Shown here: piece by piece, positions 43,685 through 51,280 of the stretch | How the letters are laid out: every line of letters begins with the position of its first letter | Numbering within the stretch: the stretch's first letter is position 1 | Assembly (NCBI GenBank): GCA_029062005.1 | Contig: JAIDQZ010000118.1 | Span: 1-51,280, forward strand | Length of the DNA: 51,280 nucleotides | Reading direction: 5' to 3' | Origin: Muribaculaceae bacterium | GTDB lineage: Bacteria; Bacteroidota; Bacteroidia; Bacteroidales; Muribaculaceae | Translations under genes and position numbers: made by a program | The notes under the pieces: generated by a model | The model's database searches: none | What the model was told of the DNA's origin: nothing | The model's input: only the letters and a program-made list of their open reading frames with translations

Positions 43685-44806
43685 ATGGATTCCCATAGAC
43701 TTCTTGGTATGGCTCTATCGTTCGTGCCCGGCATGAGCGCCAGCTTAGTGCGCCATATAGAGGAGTCAGGCGTGACTGTCGAAGACTTCTTTTCATCATC
43801 TCAGCAGGAGCTTTGCGCACGTCTTTCTATTGACAGCAATGCGTCGTTTGACCGTATGCTTCGTGACGAGGCAAGGTTTAAGGCGGAAAAGGAAACCGAC
43901 TTTATGTTACGTCATGGGATTGTGTCGGTCTCAATGACTGATGATGATTATCCGTCGCGACTCCTTGATATCGACAAGGCTCCTTTGACCATTTTCAAAC
44001 TCGGCAATGCCGATCTGGATTCCCCGAAGATGTTGAGCATTGTGGGTACGCGTCATGCCACAGCCTATGGCATGCGCTATGTAGCCAGTCTTGTCGAAGA
44101 ATTGTCGGCATATTTCCCTGACCTTGTTGTCGTGAGCGGTCTGGCTCTGGGAATAGACTCTGCGGCTCACGAGGCAGCCCTTAGAGCCGGACTTCCTACG
44201 GTCGCGGTCGTGGCGCATGGACTAAATACTATTTATCCTTCCCAAAACAGGGATCTCGCAAGGCGCATAATTGCATCGGGAGGTGCAATTATTTCCGAAT
44301 ATCCCTTCGGTACTCAACCTTACAGAAGCCGTTTTCTTGAACGTAACAGGATCGTCGCTACCATGACAGATGCCGTTCTCGTGGCGGAATCTGCAGAGAA
44401 AGGTGGAGCCATGTCAACGGCTGCTGTAGCACATTCATACGGCAGGGAACTCATTGCGCTTCCCGGCAGGGTCGGCGATGAGATGAGCGCAGGTTGCAAC
44501 CGGCTGATAAGAAGCCAGAAAGCGATTATGGCTGGATCTGCGGCTGAACTGATGTCAATGCTTGGCTGGCAGCCGGAAAATGTTGTTGTCAGTCCGAGAC
44601 AGCGTAACCTTTTCCCTGAGCTTTCGGGAAAAGAAAAACTGATATATGATCATCTGCGCTTCACTCAGGAACCTGCTCCGATTGATGAAATACGTGAGCG
44701 TACAGGCATATCCATCCATGAACTGCTGGCTACTCTTGGCGAAATGGAGTTTGACGGCATGGTGGAGCGGCTGCCGGGCAACCGCTTCGCACTCATAAAT
44801 TACTGA
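43685..44806 (+). CDS. dprA: DNA-processing protein DprA
   Basis: DprA binds incoming single-stranded DNA and loads RecA during natural transformation. The protein has 373 residues. An N-terminal helix-hairpin-like region (ALSFVPGMSASLVRHIEE) is followed by the Rossmann domain, with VGTRHATAYG, VSGLALGIDSAAHEAAL, AHGLNTIYPSQNR and FLERNRIVATMTDAVLVAES. A C-terminal winged-helix domain ends the protein (about 300-373). The start at 43685 is 3 bases after the thioesterase stop. With recX and a comF-like gene in the same window, DNA-uptake functions are present, though natural competence is not shown. Confidence 0.93.
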   Translation: MDSHRLLGMALSFVPGMSASLVRHIEESGVTVEDFFSSSQQELCARLSIDSNASFDRMLRDEARFKAEKETDFMLRHGIVSVSMTDDDYPSRLLDIDKAPLTIFKLGNADLDSPKMLSIVGTRHATAYGMRYVASLVEELSAYFPDLVVVSGLALGIDSAAHEAALRAGLPTVAVVAHGLNTIYPSQNRDLARRIIASGGAIISEYPFGTQPYRSRFLERNRIVATMTDAVLVAESAEKGGAMSTAAVAHSYGRELIALPGRVGDEMSAGCNRLIRSQKAIMAGSAAELMSMLGWQPENVVVSPRQRNLFPELSGKEKLIYDHLRFTQEPAPIDEIRERTGISIHELLATLGEMEFDGMVERLPGNRFALINY

Positions 44807-44826
44807 TAAATTTCTTATCTTCCGTT

Positions 44827-44856
44827 CAGGCCCCATCTTCTACGAGATGGGACCTG
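44827..44856. terminator. bidirectional terminator between dprA and the GH35 gene
   Basis: CAGGCCCCATCT (44827-44838) and AGATGGGACCTG (44845-44856) pair over 12 positions with one mismatch (C-A on plus, U-G on minus). On the plus strand CGTTTCATTTTTATG follows. It sits where dprA (+) and the GH35 gene (-) converge. Confidence 0.75.
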
Positions 44857-44881
44857 CGTTTCATTTTTATGAGAAGAGATC

Positions 44882-47281
44882 TTATTTTCTAAAGGGACTG
44901 TCGCTCACATATACATTGAAGTCCTTGATCGCTCCGGGTACCTCGCTCTCCATACGTGGAAGATACTGAATGCCTGAGATCTTCTTATCGCTTCCGAGAT
45001 CGATTACGACACTGTGGGGGAACGGATCCCCTTTCTTTGTGCTCCAGTATGTCGATTCCTGCAGGTCGAATATCTTGTCTGCAGCGTGGTTGCTGCGTTT
45101 GGTTTCCTCGCTGTCTGCATAAAATACAGTCCATGATTCACGGGATATTCGGTTGCCGTCTTCATCGAGTAAATATAATTCGGCTATCGACGCGACTTCT
45201 TCTCCGTCGATGGAATTGACTGCCTCAAGGCAGACCCAGCGTCCTTCGGCGGGAGCATCAAACTTGAATTCCTGCCATCCGTTGCCGGTCTCGAATGAAG
45301 CTGATAGAATCGACCTTTCTCCTGAAAGATCGAGATTCTCGCCATCTTCACGATGGATGACGGGTTTCCGGATATTTAGGTTATCTATCATCGGGGTTTT
45401 CAGTCCCTCCGATTTCGCTTCTTTCGGACCGATTATGTCAAAGACCATGATCTCGTTCTCTCCTTTCCTGAGCCAGCATCCGGGCATGTAGAGAGTCTGT
45501 TGCGGACCGATCTCCCATATTCTGCCGATAGGATGTCCGTTGACATATACAAGCCCTTTGCCCCAGGTCTCGAAATTAAGGAATGTATCGGAGGGTTTGT
45601 TGACGCTGAACGTTCCTTTATACACCCCTCGCGGAAGTCTGCCGTCGGCATCCTTCGTGAATGCCCCGACCGGAAGATATTCCATTGACTCATAGAAATC
45701 CGGTGTGTCTTCAAGATTGAATATCTCCCAGTTCTTGAGATCGCATGTGAAGGTGTATCCGTTGCGGTCTTCCGTCACCGTGACATTTTCGGTGATTCCT
45801 TTGAAGTCCTTTATGGCGCGTCCGAAATTTATGCGGCCCATCGCCTCTACGAGGATGTCAAGTCGCGCATCTTTACGGCAGGAGGGGAACATCAGGCTCT
45901 TCTCTCCCAGACGGCGGTCGATCGTTCCGACATATCTGTCGTCGACAAACACCTGCACATAGTCGTGGGGCTCGTTGACGGTGAGCAATCCCCCGTCTTT
46001 CAGTTCCGGCAGGGTTGTTCTGTAGAGTATGCTGCCAAATCCCTGGTCGAGCTCTTCCATAGTCTTTATGTCGCGGCTCTTCTTTCCTTCAGGAAGGTTG
46101 GCGAATAATGGAGCGACTGTCTCAAACCGGAATTCCTTAACCTCTACCGGTTTTATTGTTGCCGGTATGGCAGGTAGTTTCTTGCCGTCGTTGTATTTTG
46201 CGAGGGTATTGCGCAGATCCATGTATTTCGGTGTCACCTGACCGCTTTCGCTGATCGGGGCATCATAGTCGTAGGAAGTGACATCGGGTGCGTAGCCCGG
46301 TGAGTTGGCGCCTGCCCAGTGCCCCCAGTTTGTTCCTCCGTGTGTCATATAGAGGCTGAACGATATACCCTTCGAAAGCATCTCGTCTATTCCCTTTATC
46401 ATGTCTGCAGAGGGGCGTGTCTCATGGTTGGCGCCCCATTTGTCAAACCATCCGCTCCAGAATTCCGAGCACATGAGGGGACTTTCCGGACGCAGTTCCT
46501 TCAGTTTCCTGAATTGCTGGTCGATATTTGCCCCTGTACCGAAATTCATGGTCCATATGAGGTCGTCAAGCCCGTTTTTCGTGAAGTTTGACGACCAGTC
46601 GCATTGAAACAGCGTCACGTCATCGCCGAAGTTCTTGCGGAGCATATCGCGTATATTTGCCACATACGGCTTGTCTGTGCCATAAGAACCATATTCATTC
46701 TCCACCTGTACCATGATTATCGGACCTCCGTCGGCAACCGTAAGGTCTCCCACTTCATCTGCTACCGCTTTCTGGAATATATCTACCCTTTCAAGGAAAT
46801 AGGGATCGTTTTCCCTAAGCTTTATATCTTTTTTCTTAAGAAGCCACCACGGGAGTCCGCCCATTTCCCATTCGGCGCATACGTATGGTCCGGGACGTAG
46901 TATGACCTTCATGCCGTTGGCATCGCAAAGCTTTATGAATTCTCTAAGGTCATTCTGTCCGGAGAAGTCAAACGCTCCCTCTCTTGGCTCATGTGAGTTC
47001 CAGAAAGTATAAAGACAGATTGTGTTCATTCCTAAAGCCTTGCATAGCTTGATCCGCTGGTCCCAGTATGGGCGTGGGATGCGGGGATAGTGCAGCTCTG
47101 CAGCTTTTACCACATAAGGTTCACCGTTAAGCAGAAAAGTGCCGTTACCGGCTTTAAAAGACCCGTTTTTCTTTTCCGTATTCATCCCGTCTGCTTTCGA
47201 TGCCGTTATGGTATGGGACATTGAGAGTGTGATAAAGGCGATTGCCGATGCTGTAAGTAATGATTTCAGGTTTAGTTTCAT
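44882..47281 (-). CDS. exported beta-galactosidase, glycoside hydrolase family 35
   Basis: The protein has 799 residues with a signal peptide (LLTASAIAFITLSMSHTITA). The catalytic TIM barrel is clear: VKAAELHYPRIPRPYWDQRI, RPGPYVCAEWEMGGLPWWLL, VQVENEYGSYG with the predicted acid/base E196, and CSEFWSGWFDKWG with the predicted nucleophile E273. Beta-sandwich domains follow, with a C-terminal F5/8-type module (about 660-799, GWQEFKFDAPAEGRWVCLEAV, SHSVVIDLGSDKKISGIQYLP-like). The enzyme releases terminal galactose from glycans, probably host or plant derived, in the periplasm or at the surface. No SusC/D pair lies next to it, so it is not an obvious polysaccharide locus. Confidence 0.93.
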   Translation of the reverse strand: MKLNLKSLLTASAIAFITLSMSHTITASKADGMNTEKKNGSFKAGNGTFLLNGEPYVVKAAELHYPRIPRPYWDQRIKLCKALGMNTICLYTFWNSHEPREGAFDFSGQNDLREFIKLCDANGMKVILRPGPYVCAEWEMGGLPWWLLKKKDIKLRENDPYFLERVDIFQKAVADEVGDLTVADGGPIIMVQVENEYGSYGTDKPYVANIRDMLRKNFGDDVTLFQCDWSSNFTKNGLDDLIWTMNFGTGANIDQQFRKLKELRPESPLMCSEFWSGWFDKWGANHETRPSADMIKGIDEMLSKGISFSLYMTHGGTNWGHWAGANSPGYAPDVTSYDYDAPISESGQVTPKYMDLRNTLAKYNDGKKLPAIPATIKPVEVKEFRFETVAPLFANLPEGKKSRDIKTMEELDQGFGSILYRTTLPELKDGGLLTVNEPHDYVQVFVDDRYVGTIDRRLGEKSLMFPSCRKDARLDILVEAMGRINFGRAIKDFKGITENVTVTEDRNGYTFTCDLKNWEIFNLEDTPDFYESMEYLPVGAFTKDADGRLPRGVYKGTFSVNKPSDTFLNFETWGKGLVYVNGHPIGRIWEIGPQQTLYMPGCWLRKGENEIMVFDIIGPKEAKSEGLKTPMIDNLNIRKPVIHREDGENLDLSGERSILSASFETGNGWQEFKFDAPAEGRWVCLEAVNSIDGEEVASIAELYLLDEDGNRISRESWTVFYADSEETKRSNHAADKIFDLQESTYWSTKKGDPFPHSVVIDLGSDKKISGIQYLPRMESEVPGAIKDFNVYVSDSPFRK

Positions 47282-47295
47282 GATCTATGTCGTTG

Positions 47296-47757
47296 TTATG
47301 AGGCGGGGTCTGAAAACCTTCTGATGGCACTTGCCGTGTATTCATTCAGCTTTGACCCGTTTGCTGCAGTTTCCTCTGCCAGTTCTGAGGCGAAAGGCAT
47401 GTGGCGGAAAAGCCGGAATGCGAGAATGTCTGATTCTTCTCTTGATGATGCATCGTTTGCCCATTTCGAAGCTTCCTCCTTTGTCATGGCTTCCGGAGGC
47501 ATGATGTGACATGCAAGAAGTCGCGCTTCGCGGCATTCTTTGTCATCCCAGAGCATCTGTGCGAGCATATAAGCCTCGTCATTATTATCAGGGCGGTATC
47601 TGATCGCTATTTCTTTGATCTGAGGGAGCTGGAGCCCGAAGATATACTTCTGCTCCAGCCCTCCTTTCCTTAGAGTGTCGGCAATCATTCCGTTGCGAAA
47701 GGCGAAGAACTCTTTCCTTATGTCAGTGATGATGCCGGAGTTCACGTGTGTTTCCAT
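47296..47757 (-). CDS. short DNA alkylation repair (AlkD-like) protein
   Basis: The protein has 153 residues of helical repeat character, clearly shorter than typical AlkD proteins (about 220-240). Recognisable blocks are DTLRKGGLEQKYIFGLQLPQIKEIA, MLWDDKECREARLLACHIM and ASKWANDASSREESDILAFRLF, which resemble ALK-type HEAT repeats. AlkD glycosylases remove alkylated bases by gripping the DNA backbone. The shortened length leaves activity uncertain. It lies between the DPP III gene (3-base gap) and the GH35 gene (14-base gap). Confidence 0.7.
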   Translation of the reverse strand: METHVNSGIITDIRKEFFAFRNGMIADTLRKGGLEQKYIFGLQLPQIKEIAIRYRPDNNDEAYMLAQMLWDDKECREARLLACHIMPPEAMTKEEASKWANDASSREESDILAFRLFRHMPFASELAEETAANGSKLNEYTASAIRRFSDPAS

Positions 47758-47760
47758 CGC

Positions 47761-49794
47761 TTATTTCCTGAGGGCTGAGTATTTCTTGCTCAGGCGTAGC
47801 ATCTGCTCGGGATAGCTTTCCGTGTAGGTTATCTTTACGTCGGTGATATTGCCGTTGTTGTCATATGAAGGCACATATACCGGATTCACGAAACCACGGT
47901 ATGGGGGAATGTCAAGTGTGTCGAATCTCTTAAGCACCTCCTTGTGGAGCTTCGGATCGACTTTCACTGCATACTTCTGGATAAGAGCGTTACCTGCCTC
48001 ATAATCTCCGGTGGACTTTATGCGCTGTATCTCTTTCAGAAGCTGTCCGAAAAGATTGCGGAGTTCCTTGTAGTCATTTATCTTGAGATACGTCTTGCCT
48101 CCTTTCTTCACGAGCTCTGCTGCTTTCGATTTCTTTGCATGGTCAAGCACCCAGGCGGCGATGAGCTGTCGGTCGCGCATGTGGGCTTCCTCTATGTCGT
48201 TGCCCGGCTCTATGCGGTTGAGCTGGGTCATGAGCCCATTCATCATCTGCTGATAATATTCAGCTTTATATGCATCGGGATCTGACAGTATGCCGAGTTC
48301 TATCAGCTTCGGGTCGGCAAGATAATAAAGGGCAAAGAGATCGGCACGTGCCTCTTCAAGTGTAGACCCGTTTTCCTTCAGGGCATCAGGATCTGTGCCG
48401 GGCGCAAGTTGTCCGGATGCGTGTCCGAGACACTCATGAAGGTCGGTATGGAGCATATCTGTCTGATAGAGGTATTTGTCCATAAGTTCCCTTGTGGGCG
48501 CATCAATCACGAATTCTTCGCGGAATCCGTTGCCCTTGCTTGCTTCGGCATATGCTTCTGTTATATTTTCGATTGTCACTGACTTGCTACCATGCTGTGC
48601 ACGTATCCAGTCTGCATTGGGAAGATTGATGCCGATGGCAGTAGCAGGATAGGCGTCTCCTGCAAGCATCACGGCATTAATAGCCTTGGCGGAAATCCCT
48701 TTCACATTCGGCTTGCGGTATTGCGGATCGATCGGCGCGTTGTCTTCAAACCATTGTGCGTTGTCAGAGATGATCTTTGTGCGCTTGGTACTCTCTCGGT
48801 TGCGGAAGTTGACATAACTTTCCCAGCTTCCTGTCATTCCGAGAGGGTCGTTGTAGCTTTCAATGAAGCCATTTACAAAATCTACATCAGAATCTGTGTC
48901 TTCCGCCCAGAGGATAGAGTATTCATCAAAAAGGCGCAGGTCACCTGTGATATAGTAGTCGATCAGTTTTGTTATGTAGGCTCGCTGGGCATCATTTTCA
49001 GCGACACCTTTAGCCTTGTCGAGCCAGTATATGATATTGCGGATGGCATCGCCGTAGAGTCCGTTGAGATGATATGTCTGCTCCACTACATTGCCCTCTT
49101 TGTCTTTTATCAGCTTTGAGTTCAAGCCATATGAAATGGGGGTGGGATCGTTTGGTTTCTTCTTGGCTGCGAAGTAAGCCTCCACTTCCTCCTGTGTCAC
49201 ACCGTCATACAGGTTGACGCTTGAATTGGCTATCACATCTCCGGTGGAGTCAAGACTCACTTTCTTGGGTAGATAATTGGGATCGAAGATGTATTTTTGG
49301 ATCTCCGCTATAATTTCCTCGCGCTGCTTGTCGTTGGCTGCTCCCACGCAATGATTGCAGAGTCCCTTTACACGCTCCTCGAAGAATGCCTCTGAGAATT
49401 CCGGTTTGAATTTGTCGTTGGAATAATGATGGTGAGGTCCGTTGCCGAACCATACCTGTTTCAGATACTTTTCAAATCCTTTCCAGTCAGCCGATGTCTT
49501 GTCTCCGTCATACTTCATGTAGATCTTCTCAAGTATGCGCCGGAGCTTGAGGTTGTGGCTACCGTTCTGATCCCAGATTATGTCACGCCCCCATTGGGCT
49601 GCCTCAGAGAGATAGTAGAGCATTTCTTTCTGTTGCAGGGTTAGCTGATCGAATCCCGGCACTTCATATCGAAGCACCTCTATGTCTGCAAATCTGTCTA
49701 CTTTGTAGTCGAAATTCGGATTTTCTTTTGCCATTGCTGTCATCGACCCGAGAAGCAATGCTCCTCCGGCCACTATTGTCTTGATATTATTCAT
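47761..49794 (-). CDS. dipeptidyl-peptidase III (M49 family)
   Basis: DPP III removes dipeptides from the N-terminus of short peptides with zinc. The protein has 677 residues starting at MNNIKTIVAGGALLLGS, a signal peptide, which indicates export. The zinc motif HECLGH is at residues 453-458, with the EEARAD motif at about 480-485 supplying the third ligand. HECLGH, with a cysteine at the third position, is the form characterised in the Bacteroides thetaiotaomicron enzyme; most others have HELLGH. A TTG upstream in frame is not needed. The gene follows the RlmI-like gene across a short repeat-containing gap. Confidence 0.92.
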   Translation of the reverse strand: MNNIKTIVAGGALLLGSMTAMAKENPNFDYKVDRFADIEVLRYEVPGFDQLTLQQKEMLYYLSEAAQWGRDIIWDQNGSHNLKLRRILEKIYMKYDGDKTSADWKGFEKYLKQVWFGNGPHHHYSNDKFKPEFSEAFFEERVKGLCNHCVGAANDKQREEIIAEIQKYIFDPNYLPKKVSLDSTGDVIANSSVNLYDGVTQEEVEAYFAAKKKPNDPTPISYGLNSKLIKDKEGNVVEQTYHLNGLYGDAIRNIIYWLDKAKGVAENDAQRAYITKLIDYYITGDLRLFDEYSILWAEDTDSDVDFVNGFIESYNDPLGMTGSWESYVNFRNRESTKRTKIISDNAQWFEDNAPIDPQYRKPNVKGISAKAINAVMLAGDAYPATAIGINLPNADWIRAQHGSKSVTIENITEAYAEASKGNGFREEFVIDAPTRELMDKYLYQTDMLHTDLHECLGHASGQLAPGTDPDALKENGSTLEEARADLFALYYLADPKLIELGILSDPDAYKAEYYQQMMNGLMTQLNRIEPGNDIEEAHMRDRQLIAAWVLDHAKKSKAAELVKKGGKTYLKINDYKELRNLFGQLLKEIQRIKSTGDYEAGNALIQKYAVKVDPKLHKEVLKRFDTLDIPPYRGFVNPVYVPSYDNNGNITDVKITYTESYPEQMLRLSKKYSALRK

Positions 49795-49802
49795 AATAAT
49801 AA

Positions 49803-49825
49803 GAAATTCTAAATTCAATTCTCAG
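49803..49825 (-). repeat. AT-rich word repeat (ATTCTAAATT/CAATTCTCA type)
   Basis: The gap between the DPP III and RlmI-like genes holds AAATTCTAAATTCAATTCTC, the same words as in the cysS-ispG island and near 1.2 kb. It is the third location of this family in the window. Confidence 0.5.
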
Positions 49826-51004
49826 TTATTCCACATAAAGCACGAGCCCCTTCAGGTATTCTCCCTCAAGATGCGATATATCGATCGGATGGTCTGCCGG
49901 TTGGGTAAGCTGGTGCAGGATCCTCACCTTTCTCCCTGATTTAGCGGCGGCGCTGAATACTGCGAGTCTGAAAGCCTCCTTTGTCACAACCTGCGAGCAT
50001 GAGAATGTGAACAATATTCCACCCGGTTTAATTTTCTCAAAAGCCTTGCTGTTGAGTTTGCGGTAACCGATAAGTCCGTTTTTCAATGCGGAGCGGTGTT
50101 TGGCAAAGGCAGGAGGGTCAAGGATAATGAGGTCGTATTCATTGTCGGGCATATCGTTAAGAAACTTGAAAGCATCCACCGCACATGTCTTATGCCTTGG
50201 ATCGCCCGGAAAGTTCAGTTCTATATTAGCATCGGTCAAAGCCGCAGCTTTAGCCGATGAATCTACCGACACCACCGACTCTGCGCCTCCTCTCATGGCA
50301 TAGACAGAGAAGCCACCTGTGTAGCAGAACATGTTGAGCACCTTACGTCCTTTGGCAAACTTTTCAAGGAGTGCACGGTTTTCACGTTGGTCGACGAAAA
50401 ACCCGGTCTTCTGTCCTCTTAGCCAGTCAATATTGAACTGCAGACCGTTTTCTGTTGCTATATTGCCGTCGTAACCTCCTACAAGATATTCGTTTTCAGG
50501 ATCGAGGTTCGCCTTATACGGTAGAGTTGTCTCGCTTTTGTAGTAGACGTTACGTATCCTTGCCTCAGGAATGGAGATGAGGGCATCAGCTATCTTCCTT
50601 CGTTCGAAATGCATCCCCGGACTGTGTGCCTGAAGCACGGCGGTGTCGCCATATATGTCGATCACCAGTCCGGGCAGGAAATCCCCTTCGCCGTGCACGA
50701 GGCGGAAACAGTCGTTGTCTTTCCTGATGAGTCCCAAACTGCGGCGAAGCCGGAATGCTTCCTCCAGCCTGTACTCGAAAAAATTGTCTGGCAGTCGGTC
50801 TGTGCCGAATTCAAGCAGACGCACGGCTATCGATCCTATCTGATAGTGTCCCACGCCAAGTACTCTGCCATCAGCTCCTTTAATTACTGTAAGATCCCCT
50901 TCTTCCAATCCTTCTGGAAGCCTTGATATAGCCCCCGAAAACACCCATGGATGATGTCGGAGGATACTCTCTTCTTTCCCTTTCTTTAATATGATTTCTT
51001 TCAT
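49826..51004 (-). CDS. class I rRNA methyltransferase of the RlmI type
   Basis: The protein has 392 residues starting at MKEIILKKGKEESILRHH. An N-terminal PUA-like domain (about 1-75, HPWVFSGAISRL, GRVLGVGHYQIGSIAVRLL) is followed by a SAM-dependent methyltransferase domain. The SAM motif is LNMFCYTGGFSVYAM. The catalytic-site motifs DLIILDPPAFAKHRS and FTFSCSQVV are typical of enzymes that make m5C in 23S rRNA. RlmI acts at C1962 in E. coli; the target here is inferred. A non-ATG upstream start is not needed. The nested palindrome lies 14 bases beyond the start codon. Confidence 0.9.
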   Translation of the reverse strand: MKEIILKKGKEESILRHHPWVFSGAISRLPEGLEEGDLTVIKGADGRVLGVGHYQIGSIAVRLLEFGTDRLPDNFFEYRLEEAFRLRRSLGLIRKDNDCFRLVHGEGDFLPGLVIDIYGDTAVLQAHSPGMHFERRKIADALISIPEARIRNVYYKSETTLPYKANLDPENEYLVGGYDGNIATENGLQFNIDWLRGQKTGFFVDQRENRALLEKFAKGRKVLNMFCYTGGFSVYAMRGGAESVVSVDSSAKAAALTDANIELNFPGDPRHKTCAVDAFKFLNDMPDNEYDLIILDPPAFAKHRSALKNGLIGYRKLNSKAFEKIKPGGILFTFSCSQVVTKEAFRLAVFSAAAKSGRKVRILHQLTQPADHPIDISHLEGEYLKGLVLYVE

Positions 51005-51017
51005 CTGATGAAAATAA

Positions 51018-51075
51018 ATCCAACTAAGACCCCATCTCAAAAAATTTCAGAGCCCCTGGGGTCGCTGGGTTGGAT
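51018..51075. repeat. nested palindromic element (copy B)
   Basis: ATCCAAC (51018-51024) and GTTGGAT (51069-51075) are perfect inverted arms around a 38-base core at 51026-51063. The core begins GACCCCA and ends TGGGGTC, also a perfect inverted pair. The core matches copy A at 28635-28672 at 35 of 38 positions. The outer arms differ from those of copy A but also pair. Confidence 0.75.
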
Positions 51076-51078
51076 CGA

Positions 51079-51177
51079 TTTTTGGCTTTTGGCGATGGAG
51101 CATACCGAGGTATGTGACTGAGCCAAAGGACAAAAAGCGCCCAAGCCAGCGAAGGCTTTGGGTAACTTCCCGGGAAG
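51079..51177. other. array of hairpins at the right edge
   Basis: A 15-base arm (51079-51093) pairs with 51122-51136, with one wobble and one mismatch. Inside it CATAC/GTATG closes on CGAG. Next CCCAAGCC pairs with GGCTTTGGG (51140-51162) with one bulge, then CTTCCCGGGAAG (51166-51177) is a perfect palindrome. The remaining 51178-51280 is AT-rich. An ATG at 51264 opens a frame that runs off the window and is too short to judge. Confidence 0.55.
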
Positions 51178-51280
51178 CTTCTGAATTTGATGATTTAAGA
51201 GTTATTGTTAATATTTAACATTTACGGCCTTTAAGACCATCTAATTTCTAATATTTTCAAAATATGCTTAATCGGCTCGG

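Noticed and set aside
1..51280. Insertion sequence, prophage or toxin-antitoxin locus
   Set aside because: No transposase, integrase, phage structural gene or small toxin/antitoxin pair is visible in any frame. Only the structured right edge could belong to an element beyond the window.

Overview
This window looks like core chromosome of a gut Bacteroidales bacterium, most likely of the Muribaculaceae. Three things support this. The promoters follow the Bacteroidetes pattern (TTTG, 20 or 21 bases, TAnnTTTG). Shine-Dalgarno sites are mostly absent. The protein families are typical of the order: DUF3467, DUF3256, DUF4250, DUF2851, DUF4105, large-form IspG, HECLGH-type DPP III and C-terminal sorting-like tails. 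The species call is inference. I see no transposase, integrase, phage gene, toxin-antitoxin pair or CRISPR array.

Layout. A minus-strand tRNA with anticodon CAU sits at the left edge with a textbook promoter. Positions 296-5773 (+) carry prmC, recX, a comF-like gene, pyrE, an SRPBCC protein, an odd Rieske-like lipoprotein and a LysE transporter fused to a large soluble domain. Positions 5781-8471 (-) are a dgt/TPM-domain pair. A small lipoprotein (+) then converges on a two-gene minus operon (outer-membrane-like protein, DUF2851). Positions 11569-17202 (+) hold an RluA pseudouridine synthase, a PAP2-like membrane protein, DUF3467, cysS and ispG. A heptamer-repeat island with a perfect 32-base inverted repeat separates cysS from ispG.

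Positions 17486-22365 (+) encode envelope proteins: a large coiled-coil surface lipoprotein, an OmpA-family protein and a secreted protein with a sorting-like tail. Next come a DbpA-type RNA helicase, DUF3256 and gltX, then two tandem Omp28-like CxxC proteins separated by a nested-palindrome element. Positions 30879-41197 (+) hold an RluB-type pseudouridine synthase with a disordered N-terminus, asnS, DUF4105, an alkaline-phosphatase-fold protein lacking expected metal ligands, secA and two GYF-domain membrane proteins coupled to secA. A small DUF4250 gene (-) and an Ntn hydrolase (+) diverge at 41.6 kb. A membrane protein, a thioesterase and dprA follow. The right end is a minus-strand cluster (RlmI-like methyltransferase, DPP III, AlkD-like protein, GH35 beta-galactosidase).

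Functionally the window mixes translation (three aminoacyl-tRNA synthetases, pseudouridine synthases, PrmC, RNA helicase), protein export (SecA) and envelope proteins. I found no clear-cut new defence or mobile system. The best leads are the two-copy nested palindrome (28.6 and 51.0 kb), the structured DNA at the right edge, the GYF pair coupled to secA, the catalytically depleted phosphatase-fold protein, the Cys-substituted Rieske-like lipoprotein and the LysE fusion.
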